Positions 1 through 6,810 of a stretch of 14,000 nt of DNA are shown here, one piece after another. The notes under the pieces were generated by a model. The model saw only the letters and a program-made list of their open reading frames with translations, did no database searches and was not told the DNA's origin. Positions within the stretch are counted from its first letter, which is position 1, and each line of letters starts with the position of its first letter. The position numbers were made by a program, and so were the translations under genes. Source of the stretch: Thermoplasmatales archaeon (GTDB lineage Archaea > Thermoplasmatota > Thermoplasmata > Methanomassiliicoccales > Methanomethylophilaceae); NCBI GenBank assembly GCA_012522645.1, contig JAAYKC010000155.1, positions 1 to 14,000 of the forward strand, read 5' to 3'.

Positions 1-16
1 CGTCTCTTCGACACCC
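1..16 (+). repeat. Left terminal inverted repeat of the IS1634-type element
   Basis: CGTCTCTTCGACACCC is the exact reverse complement of 2059-2074. Beyond 16 bases only scattered matches remain. The repeat may continue left of the window. Confidence 0.7.
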
Positions 17-135
17 CCCGTAATTTTGTGAATAATTTCTGATCCCGTGGGATTTTGCAGGATCTTTTTTGGAAAAATGCAGCGTCAGCGAGAGCTTCCG
101 CTGATATCGGACGCTGTGTGTTGTATTGGCGGCAT

Positions 136-146
136 ACTATATATAG
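136..146 (+). promoter_or_regulatory. Putative TATA box for the IS1634-type transposase
   Basis: ACTATATATAG is the only strong TATA-like stretch ahead of the transposase. An archaeal start site about 25 bases downstream would fall near 166-170, inside the perfect palindrome at 153-189. Spacing and sequence only; low certainty. Confidence 0.35.
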
Positions 147-152
147 ACTGAC

Positions 153-189
153 TTACTTTATCGATTAGCAAAGCTAATCGATAAAGTAA
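153..189. repeat. Perfect 17-bp palindrome with AAA loop upstream of the transposase
   Basis: The arms 153-169 (TTACTTTATCGATTAGC) and 173-189 are perfect reverse complements separated by AAA. In RNA this would be a strong hairpin about 50-80 bases before the transposase start. It is not followed by a T-run, so it is not an obvious terminator. It could shield the transposase from readthrough transcription or be a regulator or transposase binding site; this is inference. Confidence 0.85.
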
Positions 190-268
190 CCATCTCGAAC
201 GATGGCGAAATCACAGAGAATCGATTGATCGGACGCTGTTTTTGCGGAAAAGAACGGAAGAACGGCCA

Positions 269-1978
269 ATGAGGAAGGAACCGAGCGCGGATTTCGGGAA
301 GAGATTCACTTTCGATGACGATTCGGAAGAGATCGAGAGCATCAGCGCAGGCTCCGCCCTCGGAATGGCGATGATGAAGGCGATCGGCATTCCGGAGTAC
401 ATCGACGATAACACCGGATGGGACCGTTCCCAACGCGTATTGAGCCCGGGCAACGCATTGAAGGCGATCTGCGGCACCATGTTCACCGAGAACCTGAAAC
501 GTTCGCTTACCGGAATATCATCATTCTACGGATATTCGCCCGTGGACACACTGTTCGGTGCCAAAGTCGATCACCAGTCGCTGAATGACGTATCGCTGGG
601 AAGAGCGATGGACACGATCTTCGGCGGCGATCTTGAACTGCTGTATTACAACATCGCCTCGAGGGCCAAGGCACAGTACGGCATCATCTCCAAGTACTAT
701 CATCTCGACGGCAGCAACATCACCGTCGTGAGGGATCCGAACAGAGAGTACGGGGAATTGGACGACGGCGTGCCGAGGCCGATGCTCGGACATCCCAAGG
801 ACGGTCATACCGACCGTCTGCAGTACAATTTCGAATGCGTTGCGGACGACAACGGTCTCCCGGTGTATTTCAAGACACATGACGGTAATACGACCGACAA
901 CAGGATGGACACGGATGCGCTGGAATTGATGGCCGATTTCATGTCCGACAATCGTATCGTCGCCGTGGCCGACTGCAAACTGGTGAACGAGGATACCGTC
1001 AACAGCCTGATATGGAACAACATTCCGTTCGTTTCCAAATGCCCCGAGAACTTCGCAGAGAAAGTAAGATCCTTCATCGTCAAAGAGGCGGTGGAGAGAG
1101 AATTCACGCCCGTCGGGCGTATCGGCAGGAGGAACGATGCTCCGGAATACGGGATCTGCGATCTCGATGCCGTCGCGAACGGGGAGAAGCTTCGTTTCAT
1201 CGCGTATCGCGAAAGCAACACCGAACATTCCCTGGAGTTCTATCGTAAAAAGGTCGGGAAGGATGTGAACGAACGTTTGACGAAGATCGCAAAGAAGACG
1301 TTCGCCTGTGAGAAGGATGCGGTGCTGGAGACGGAACGTCATGCGAAATGGCTCTCCGAAAGACCTTACGACGTGACGTTCACGCCGGTATGCGAGATGG
1401 TGAAGACCAAACGCAAAGGGAGGGGACGTCCCAGGCTCGGGGAGGAACCTCCCAAGGATATTGAGCAATGGCATCTTTCGTATACGGCTGCGTTCAACGG
1501 GACGCGTGCGAAGAAGATGGCCGAGGAACGCGACATCAGGGTGATAGTGACGTCACTCCCGCGTTCAGATGTTACGTATGAGGATGTCGTTGACGGGATC
1601 ACCGGCGGAGATGTCATGCGCATCTATCTGCAGCAGTGGAAGATCGAGAACATCTTCGGAGAGATGAAATCGAAGCTCGGTGCGGACAGCGTGTTCTTTG
1701 AGTCTCCGAAACGCGAGGCCGTGATGCTGTTCTCCATCGCGGCGGCGGTTCTCGTCAGACGCATGATGCAGTTGCTTGTAAGAAGAGAATACGGCAAAGG
1801 ATTCGGCATTCCCAGGGATGTCACCGCTTATCGTATGTTCTGCATGATCCGGAACACATCCGTCCGCCTGGACAGGGATGCGGGGCGGGTGTATCTTGAC
1901 GGCCCGGCAGCGGAGAAACGACAGCTGAAGGCTTTCCTGAGCATCTTGGGCATAGATCCGTCGGATCTCATCGGTTGA
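269..1978 (+). CDS. IS1634/IS4-family DDE transposase
   Basis: This enzyme cuts and rejoins the ends of the surrounding insertion sequence. The RNase H-like triad is visible. The first Asp lies in YHLDGSNI (about residue 147 from the ATG), the second in VVAVADC-type context (AVADCK, about 235), and the Glu in WKIENIFGEMKSK (about 460). The last motif fits the Y-(2)-x-(3)-E-(6)-K signature of IS4/IS1634 enzymes, with Gln at the usual Arg position. The length of 569 residues is typical for the IS1634 group. I chose ATG 269 because GGAAG lies 9 bases upstream; an in-frame TTG at 242 would add nine residues. The frame is uninterrupted and all catalytic residues are present, so the protein is probably active. 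Insert-like regions around 330-440 separate the second Asp from the Glu, as is usual in this family. Confidence 0.88.
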   Translation: MRKEPSADFGKRFTFDDDSEEIESISAGSALGMAMMKAIGIPEYIDDNTGWDRSQRVLSPGNALKAICGTMFTENLKRSLTGISSFYGYSPVDTLFGAKVDHQSLNDVSLGRAMDTIFGGDLELLYYNIASRAKAQYGIISKYYHLDGSNITVVRDPNREYGELDDGVPRPMLGHPKDGHTDRLQYNFECVADDNGLPVYFKTHDGNTTDNRMDTDALELMADFMSDNRIVAVADCKLVNEDTVNSLIWNNIPFVSKCPENFAEKVRSFIVKEAVEREFTPVGRIGRRNDAPEYGICDLDAVANGEKLRFIAYRESNTEHSLEFYRKKVGKDVNERLTKIAKKTFACEKDAVLETERHAKWLSERPYDVTFTPVCEMVKTKRKGRGRPRLGEEPPKDIEQWHLSYTAAFNGTRAKKMAEERDIRVIVTSLPRSDVTYEDVVDGITGGDVMRIYLQQWKIENIFGEMKSKLGADSVFFESPKREAVMLFSIAAAVLVRRMMQLLVRREYGKGFGIPRDVTAYRMFCMIRNTSVRLDRDAGRVYLDGPAAEKRQLKAFLSILGIDPSDLIG

Positions 1979-2039
1979 TCGGAGTTCTGAGCGTCCTCCC
2001 GCTCATGGTTCAGCTGCGGCGCTGTTCGGGTCTGGAAAA

Positions 2040-2384
2040 TTATCTGATTTCATGCCGAGGGTGTCGAAGAGACGCATATCTCATCCACTGATCCTTTGTC
2101 AGCTTGGAGTTCGCAAGGATCCTTCCGGTCTCGATGTGGCATCTGACGTGGTGGCAGGCTTTGCACTGCCACCTCGGAGTGCCGATCCTGGTCGTCCCGT
2201 AGCGGATGCACTCCGTGCTTCCGCAGACGGGACATGTCATGTCGGGGATCTCGTAATTGGTCCGGATGAGTTCGGAATTGAGGATGGACTGAATCGATTG
2301 GATCATCGTAACTCTCTGTTCGGACGTGAGTCCGGAAAGAAGGCTCTTCACGACCTCTTCGACTTTTCCGATGTCCCCCTCCAT
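2040..2384 (-). pseudogene. Truncated N-terminal fragment of an IS1595/IS1-like zinc-ribbon transposase
   Basis: The reading frame gives 114 residues. A short helical N-terminus precedes a zinc ribbon with Cys51, Cys54, Cys74 and Cys77 (CPVCGST and WQCKACHH) and the segment ANSKLTKDQW that usually leads into the catalytic domain of these transposases. The native sequence stops at about Ala104. The last ten codons (SLRHPRHEIR) are read from the terminal repeat of the IS1634-type element, which supplies the stop. No catalytic domain remains, so the protein cannot transpose DNA. The missing C-terminal part should lie left of the window, on the other side of the IS1634-type element. The family name is tentative because only the zinc ribbon is left. 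Confidence 0.7.
2059..2074 (-). repeat. Right terminal inverted repeat of the IS1634-type element
   Basis: The reverse complement of 1-16, without mismatch. It begins inside codon Ala104 of the interrupted zinc-ribbon transposase gene, which marks the insertion junction. Confidence 0.7.
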
Positions 2385-2472
2385 GATGACAGGGACGGGT
2401 TGTGCGTATAATAACAGCTGTCTGTAATGTTTGTAATAGCTATTACTCGGAATCCACCAACTCGCATGTCAC

Positions 2473-2500
2473 CTAGTAGTCAGTTCATTCTAAAACACTA
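2473..2500 (+). repeat. Left inverted repeat of the IS630 element (with target TA)
   Basis: This 28-base segment matches the reverse complement of 3790-3817 at 26 of 28 positions. The outer four bases are CTAG, the preferred target reported for IS630; the TA at 2474-2475 is the likely target duplication. The transposase stop codon (2485-2487) lies inside this repeat. Confidence 0.88.
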
Positions 2501-3638
2501 TTTAAATCGGGATAGAGATGCTTCAGTTTCGTGCGGTCCTTCGCGGTCGTGAACTGCCAGTCCACCTTCTTCCTGTTGGCATTGTGTCTGATCTTCCATA
2601 CTTCAAGTTCCCTGTCCAGGATATCGATGGTCTCGAAGCGCCTGTTCCCGAGGCATTCATGGGACAGGACCGAGAGTGCGACCTCCGCGATGTCAAGCCA
2701 GCTTCCGTGCTCCGGGGTGTAATGGATCTCCAGCTTCGATGCGAGTCTGCGGGCCTCCGCCGGAGGGAAGGCGTCGTAGAACGATGCGATGTTATGCGTG
2801 TTCAGATTATCCATGACGAGAATGATCCTCTCGGCATCCGGATAATCCTCGTCGATCAGCTTCTTCATCTGATGGGCCCAGTCCACTTTCGTGCGGTGCT
2901 CGAGGACCTCGGGACGCATCCATCCCGTCAAAGGTTCGACGAACATGAATATGGAACACGTACCGTTGCGGACGTACTCGCAATCCACGACCATGGATGC
3001 GTCTGTGCATCTGAATCTGGGGCGGCTCTCCCCGAGGAGCTGCAGAGGCTTCTCGTCCATGCAGATGACCGGCCTGGATTGGTCGTATGGGCGGGAATAG
3101 ACTTCGAGGACGTCCTCCATTTTGGCGACGAAACGGGAAGAATGATCGGGAGGGATGGCCCAATAACGGCTCAGATGCGGTTTGATCTTGTTTTTTTTAA
3201 AACGTTTTGAACGGATCCGACACTGATATTGTCCAGGATCTCCAGTTCCACGACCTTCTCCTGGATCAGACGAACGGTCCAGCGACTGCGTCCCTCCGGA
3301 GGCGAGGAACAGGCGATCTGGAGGATGCGTGCTTCCACATCCCCGGTGATCTTCGGCTCGACGGGAGGCTTCTCGCGGACCCTCCTGTGCAGGAACTCGT
3401 CGATGCCGAGTTCGACATACGCTTTCCTGATGCTGCAGACCGATGAATCCGCGATTCCGAACCGTTCGGCGGCTTCTTTGCAACTCAGTGGGTTCTCGGA
3501 ATTCAGATCCACAGCCAATACGACGTTCGCCCTTCTCACGATCATGGCGGGATTGTTCCCTTTCGATACGAACCTCCTCAGCTTCTGCCTCTCCTCCGGA
3601 GAGAGGCGGATATCCCACCTGTTGTACTCTCTCGTCAT
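2485..3638 (-). CDS. IS630-family transposase made by -1 frameshifting
   Basis: The upstream frame (3638 to 3171) carries a helix-turn-helix DNA-binding region (LSCKEAAERFGIADSSVCSI). The downstream frame carries the DDE domain: Asp in ICMDEKPL, Asp in LVMDNLNTHN and Glu in HGSWLDIAEVALS. The two frames overlap at eight A residues. A -1 slip there reads VLKK then NKIKPHL and gives one protein of about 384 residues, normal for IS630. Without the slip, the product stops at 3171 as a 155-residue DNA-binding protein that might act as a repressor. I chose ATG 3638 because AAGGAG at 3652-3647 sits eight bases upstream; the in-frame GTG at 3647 overlaps that site. Catalytic residues are complete, so activity is expected. 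Confidence 0.88.
3191..3198 (-). other. A8 slippery sequence for -1 frameshift in the IS630 transposase
   Basis: On the coding strand the run TTTTAAAAAAAACAAG contains eight A residues. The upstream frame reads TTA AAA AAA ACA. Slipping back one base gives AAA AAA AAC and enters the downstream frame, which has no credible start of its own near this point. Homopolymeric A sites of this kind are known in IS630 elements. A simple inactivating indel is the alternative. Confidence 0.75.
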
Positions 3639-3690
3639 CCTATACACTCCTTATGCCGGTCTTTCGGTTATAAAAGATATGGCTATACGT

Positions 3691-3706
3691 GTATAAATAG
3701 TCTTTT
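3691..3706 (-). promoter_or_regulatory. Putative promoter of the IS630 transposase
   Basis: On the minus strand AAAAGACTATTTATAC combines an A-rich BRE-like part with a TTTATA box. It lies about 40 bases before the Shine-Dalgarno AAGGAG (3652-3647). A second TATA-like stretch (CTTTTATAA, 3676-3668) lies closer and could be used instead. Confidence 0.4.
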
Positions 3707-3767
3707 AGATTGAACAACATGAGGTTGGACCATACCTGCATATGAATAATCAGAATCAGAAATGTAA

Positions 3768-3784
3768 TAGTGTTTTAGGATGAA
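3768..3784. repeat. Inner duplicate of the IS630 right-end repeat
   Basis: TAGTGTTTTAGGATGAA is repeated exactly at 3790-3806, with a 22-base period. The outer copy is part of the right terminal repeat. The inner copy gives the right end two potential transposase binding motifs, while the left end has one. Confidence 0.85.
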
Positions 3785-3789
3785 TTTTT

Positions 3790-3817
3790 TAGTGTTTTAG
3801 GATGAACTAACTACTAG
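3790..3817 (-). repeat. Right inverted repeat of the IS630 element (with target TA)
   Basis: Pairs with 2473-2500 at 26 of 28 bases. It ends in CTAG, with the likely duplicated TA at 3815-3816. Confidence 0.88.
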
Positions 3818-4095
3818 CTTGTATTCCTTTCAAGAACTGAACAGATGTTATCAGCTATCGATTTGGACTCATGCTCATAACTAATAAAAACATCGTGCAT
3901 AGTTATGAATAGGATAAACCAGTTATAAGACTATCCACGTCGACATACCTCGAATGCATCCTCACATATAGTAAGACGAACCACTACAATCAGGTTTTGA
4001 ACATCGGTTTTAAAAAGCGTATATATACCCGAGTTAATCTTCGATGTATTGTGCTATCATATATCACAAAGGATTAATGATAGGAAAGGTGTGGC
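3818..4095 (+). promoter_or_regulatory. AT-rich intergenic region with the promoter of the TIR/IMPase operon
   Basis: No gene is visible in these 278 bases. A strong archaeal-type promoter lies at 4013-4028: an A-rich BRE-like AAAAGCG followed by TATATATA. Transcription would start near 4050 and give a leader of about 45 bases. The leader ends in GGAAAGGTG (4083-4091) as ribosome binding site for ATG 4096. The part from 3818 to about 4000 is AT-rich and shows no clear repeat or operator. Confidence 0.55.
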
Positions 4096-5151
4096 ATGAT
4101 TAAAAAAGAATACGATGTGTTCATAGCTTATCATGGTACATATGAACCAGGCAGTTCATTCGATACAGCCGAAAGATTATATAAATGTCTTGTAAAGAGA
4201 GGCCTTAACGCGTTCTTTTTTCCAGAATGCAAAAGCGATACGTACAAGGTAAATATGGTGAATGTTCTCAAATCAAAGACCTTCATATTTGTATGTAATG
4301 ATTCCATTCATAGAAAAGGCGATGGCAGTATTGATCAATCATTCCATTACGAACTTTCATTAGAAATTGATGCCTTCTATGCACTAACTCAAATGGAAGA
4401 TGAACAAATCAATTCTAAAGATTCTAAAGTGTTTGTATGTAACTCGAATGGTATTGATGGGTTTAAAGGCGTCGAAAGTAAACTACACCCACTTTTCTCT
4501 GATCGTACCCACCTTTTCTTCAAAGAAAATGACCCGGATTATGATGAAGTATATGAGTGGATAATATCTCGTATCAAAGATAATAAACCATCTTGGAAAA
4601 TAAAAACCACTTCCGAAATTGAAAAAGTATATCCAAAAAGGTCTTCGATGAATCAAGATTATGACCTTGCATCCCTTATTGCAAATTCAAATAATATCCG
4701 TTGCGTTGGTATATCTAACACTGAAATGACGGCTAAAATGGACAAGGATGCAATGGAATATGCTCTAAATAATGGAGCTGTAATCGAGTTGATGTTTTTA
4801 GATCCCTTTGGAAAATACACTTCTATTCGTGAAAAAGAGGAAAATCATATCCCCGGACGCATTAAAGAAATAACCATATCCAATATGGGGTACCCACAAG
4901 ACATGAAAAAACGTCTGCCTGACGATGCTGCATCTCGCCTACACATTTTAACATATGATGTATTGCCAAGGATGAATATAATCATAATGGATGATACCGT
5001 TCTACTACAATACTATGCGAATGCAGTAGCAGGCCTAGATAATCCTTGCTTTGTAATCGTAAAGGATAAAAACTCCTCGCATTCACCCCTATACGAATAT
5101 TGCATTCAAACATATGAAACCTTGAAAAAATATGCTAAGGAATTACAATGA
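4096..5151 (+). CDS. TIR-domain protein with PLD-like (DUF5919-like) C-terminal domain
   Basis: Residues about 4-165 form a TIR domain. The first strand is YDVFIAYHG, followed by an AERLYKCLVKRG helix and a FFFPE strand; the expected catalytic Glu lies in SFHYELSLE (Glu86). Many prokaryotic TIR domains cleave NAD+ or turn it into cyclic ADP-ribose signals. Residues about 188-350 resemble the single-copy PLD-like fold of DUF5919-type regions: a VGIS strand, then VIELMFLDP, and a late YDVLPRMNIIIMDD segment. No HKD motif is seen, so this part more likely senses or binds than hydrolyses. No signal peptide or membrane segment is visible. The stop overlaps the next gene by ATGA, so the two are translationally coupled. 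The gene is much more AT-rich than the flanking operons, a sign of transfer. The TIR call is firmer than the C-terminal one. Confidence 0.8.
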   Translation: MIKKEYDVFIAYHGTYEPGSSFDTAERLYKCLVKRGLNAFFFPECKSDTYKVNMVNVLKSKTFIFVCNDSIHRKGDGSIDQSFHYELSLEIDAFYALTQMEDEQINSKDSKVFVCNSNGIDGFKGVESKLHPLFSDRTHLFFKENDPDYDEVYEWIISRIKDNKPSWKIKTTSEIEKVYPKRSSMNQDYDLASLIANSNNIRCVGISNTEMTAKMDKDAMEYALNNGAVIELMFLDPFGKYTSIREKEENHIPGRIKEITISNMGYPQDMKKRLPDDAASRLHILTYDVLPRMNIIIMDDTVLLQYYANAVAGLDNPCFVIVKDKNSSHSPLYEYCIQTYETLKKYAKELQ

Positions 5152-5948
5152 CCCGTTACGAGAACGAACTCCACTTCATAAAGGAGACCATCCTTGATGT
5201 ATATTCCAAATATTGTTTAGACAAAATGGATATAAATATCAGAAATAAAGAACAATTTGATATCGTTACAGATTTGGATATTAACATTGAAAATGAAATC
5301 ATAAATAGAATCAATGATGAATATCCAAAAGATGCCATCTTATCCGAAGAGACTAACCCTTCACAAATACTTAAGGGCAGAACATGGATTCTTGACCCCA
5401 TTGACGGGACATTCAACATGTCTCGCGATATTCCACTATTCGGAATCCAGAGTGCACTTATTTGTGACGGTTGTGTAGTCGTCAGCGTAATGTATCTACC
5501 TCAACAAAATGAAATGTACACAGCTGAATTAAATTGTGGAGCATTTCTTAATTCAAAAAGAATAACTGCTAAAAAGAACACACCTCTTGACAGAGCACTT
5601 ATCAGTACGGGAGATTACTCCCATTCGAACAATAATCTAAGCGATCTCCAGTATTCAATAATGAATAGAATCAGAAAAGACGTAGCAAAAACTAGAATGT
5701 TTGGTTCTGCTTGTGTGGATTGCACGTTCGTAGCGAGCGGAAAAACAGATGCCACCATTATAATGACCCGTAATTTATGGGATCTCATTCCTGGAATTCT
5801 TATGTGTTCAGAAGCAGGCTGTCTGATCTCTAACCTAGAAGGACATCCCTACAATTTTGGGGACGCAGGCATCCTTGTTTCCTCAAATCCGTTATTATTT
5901 GATTATCTGAAAAAGGCATTAATAGAGTGTGCAAATGATTTGAAATAA
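5148..5948 (+). CDS. Inositol-monophosphatase-family phosphatase coupled to a TIR gene
   Basis: This is a Mg2+-dependent, Li+-sensitive-type phosphatase of the IMPase/FBPase/CysQ superfamily. Metal ligands are all present: Glu67/Glu68 in LSEET, Asp83 and Asp86 in WILDPIDGTFN, and Asp212 in LWDLIPG. GSACVDCTFVASGKTDA (186-202) matches the usual GSAALD...GRxDA block. At 266 residues it has normal length and should be active. Possible substrates are inositol phosphate, fructose bisphosphate, 3'-phosphoadenosine phosphates or another phosphorylated nucleotide; the sequence does not decide. The start ATG overlaps the TIR gene stop (ATGA), and AT-rich composition matches the TIR gene, so the pair probably arrived together. 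That pairing suggests it processes, limits or protects against a TIR product instead of serving housekeeping metabolism; this is inference. Confidence 0.88.
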   Translation: MTRYENELHFIKETILDVYSKYCLDKMDINIRNKEQFDIVTDLDINIENEIINRINDEYPKDAILSEETNPSQILKGRTWILDPIDGTFNMSRDIPLFGIQSALICDGCVVVSVMYLPQQNEMYTAELNCGAFLNSKRITAKKNTPLDRALISTGDYSHSNNNLSDLQYSIMNRIRKDVAKTRMFGSACVDCTFVASGKTDATIIMTRNLWDLIPGILMCSEAGCLISNLEGHPYNFGDAGILVSSNPLLFDYLKKALIECANDLK

Positions 5949-6159
5949 ATAATATGATATATGACCCGCGATGACACGCACTCTTTCAAATTACTATCGT
6001 TCTGAATGAGGTAATTCCAGATGATGCCTACACCCGAGATAGCTTGGCATATTTCCTTCAATACTCCATCATTATATATTAATTAAACAACCAACAGCTT
6101 CTCTATTCGTGAACTATATAAGTCATCAATACATGAGATGCTGAATAATGATGTTAACC
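5949..6159. other. Convergent intergenic region between the two TIR modules
   Basis: These 211 bases separate the stop of the IMPase gene from the stop of the HAD gene. The sequence is AT-rich. Short open stretches exist on both strands but none has a recognisable domain or a ribosome binding site. No strong hairpin terminator is seen. On the minus strand, T-rich sequence around 6075-6100 (reading TTGGTTGTTTAATT) could act as an archaeal terminator for the five-gene operon. Confidence 0.4.
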
Positions 6160-6801
6160 TCATAAATTCAACACTGCTACGATGTCATGGATATCTGTCA
6201 GCACTATTGATTTAGTCCTTATTTCCTCGTCAGCCTCGGTGAGATCTGGAACAAACACAACCCTACATCCGGCCCTATATGCGGATTCCACACCATTAGG
6301 AGCATCTTCTACAGCAAGACAGTCCTCAGGACGCTCACCGATCTGCTCACATGCGAAACGATAGACGTCGGGCTCTGGCTTCCCCTTCTCAACAAACGAT
6401 GTGCAGATGACTTTGTCAAACATCTGTCTAATACCAAGCATCTCCAGATACGACTCGGCATGATCCGGACGCGAAGCAGTAGCGACGGCGATCTTGATCC
6501 CTCTATTACCAAGATCCCGCAAAACTTCAACAACGCCAGGCTTAAGCTCCAGACCCTCAGAATCAACATAATCAGCCATCAGCCTCCGCCTCTCATTTCT
6601 AGCTACTTCGAAATCAAATGTAGGGAATTTATCTTCGAAGTATCTTTTGATTAGTTTCCCATCAAGACTACGGATATGGAGAGCATCCTCGCGGGTGATA
6701 TCGAATCCCAGATTCCTCCCAGTCTGAATCCAGAACCGGACATTGAGCTTCTCAGTATCGATCAGCGTCCCATCCATATCGAAAATCACTGCGTTGATCA
6801 T
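6160..6801 (-). CDS. HAD-superfamily phosphatase, beta-phosphoglucomutase-like subfamily
   Basis: The product has 213 residues and all HAD motifs. Motif I is FDMDGTLID (Asp8 nucleophile, Asp10 acid/base). Motif II is VATAS (Thr108), motif III the Lys141 in EKGKPEPDVY, and motif IV Glu165/Asp166 in AVEDAPNG. The helical cap between residues 15 and 85 is the C1 type found in beta-phosphoglucomutase and small sugar-phosphate phosphatases. The start lies nine bases after the stop of the isomerase-like gene. Its Shine-Dalgarno TGAGGT includes that stop, so translation is coupled. A sugar-phosphate, perhaps ribose-phosphate, substrate is inferred from the neighbour only. It is the last gene of the minus-strand operon and is somewhat more AT-rich than the genes upstream. 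Confidence 0.87.
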   Translation of the reverse strand: MINAVIFDMDGTLIDTEKLNVRFWIQTGRNLGFDITREDALHIRSLDGKLIKRYFEDKFPTFDFEVARNERRRLMADYVDSEGLELKPGVVEVLRDLGNRGIKIAVATASRPDHAESYLEMLGIRQMFDKVICTSFVEKGKPEPDVYRFACEQIGERPEDCLAVEDAPNGVESAYRAGCRVVFVPDLTEADEEIRTKSIVLTDIHDIVAVLNL

Positions 6802-6810
6802 CGAAAAACC

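Larger units (their letters stand above)
1..2074 (+). mobile_element. IS1634/IS4-type insertion sequence, inserted in another transposase gene
   Basis: One DDE transposase gene lies between inverted copies of a 16-bp sequence, CGTCTCTTCGACACCC, at 1-16 and (reverse complement) 2059-2074. The left copy sits exactly on the window edge, so the outer boundary and any target duplication on that side cannot be seen. The right end interrupts the minus-strand zinc-ribbon transposase gene at 2040-2384, which implies insertion into an older element. The family call rests on the transposase motifs. The exact ends could differ from the repeat limits by a few bases. Confidence 0.75.
2476..3814 (-). mobile_element. 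Complete IS630-family insertion sequence
   Basis: The element is 1,339 bp between TA dinucleotides at 2474-2475 and 3815-3816. Both flanks read CTAG, so the empty site would be CTAG, matching the target preference known for IS630. Terminal repeats match at 24 of 26 bases inside the TA. It carries a two-frame transposase gene joined by a poly-A frameshift site, with all three catalytic acidic residues. The right end also has an extra inner copy of part of the terminal repeat. It looks intact and recent. Confidence 0.9.

Noticed and set aside
521..1474. Long antisense open frame across the IS1634-type transposase
   Set aside because: It is a shadow of the codon pattern of the real transposase, with no recognisable domain and no ribosome site.
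2518..3210. Plus-strand open frame of 230 codons across the IS630 transposase
   Set aside because: It is antisense to the DDE domain, which carries all catalytic motifs; the product has no family resemblance.
2473..3817. CRISPR-like or attachment-site reading of the repeats at the IS630 ends
   Set aside because: The repeats are two inverted ends plus one duplicated segment around a transposase gene and fit IS630 ends; no spacer array exists.
5949..6159. Possible gene remnant between the two modules
   Set aside because: Short open stretches on both strands translate to nothing I recognise and have no start signals.
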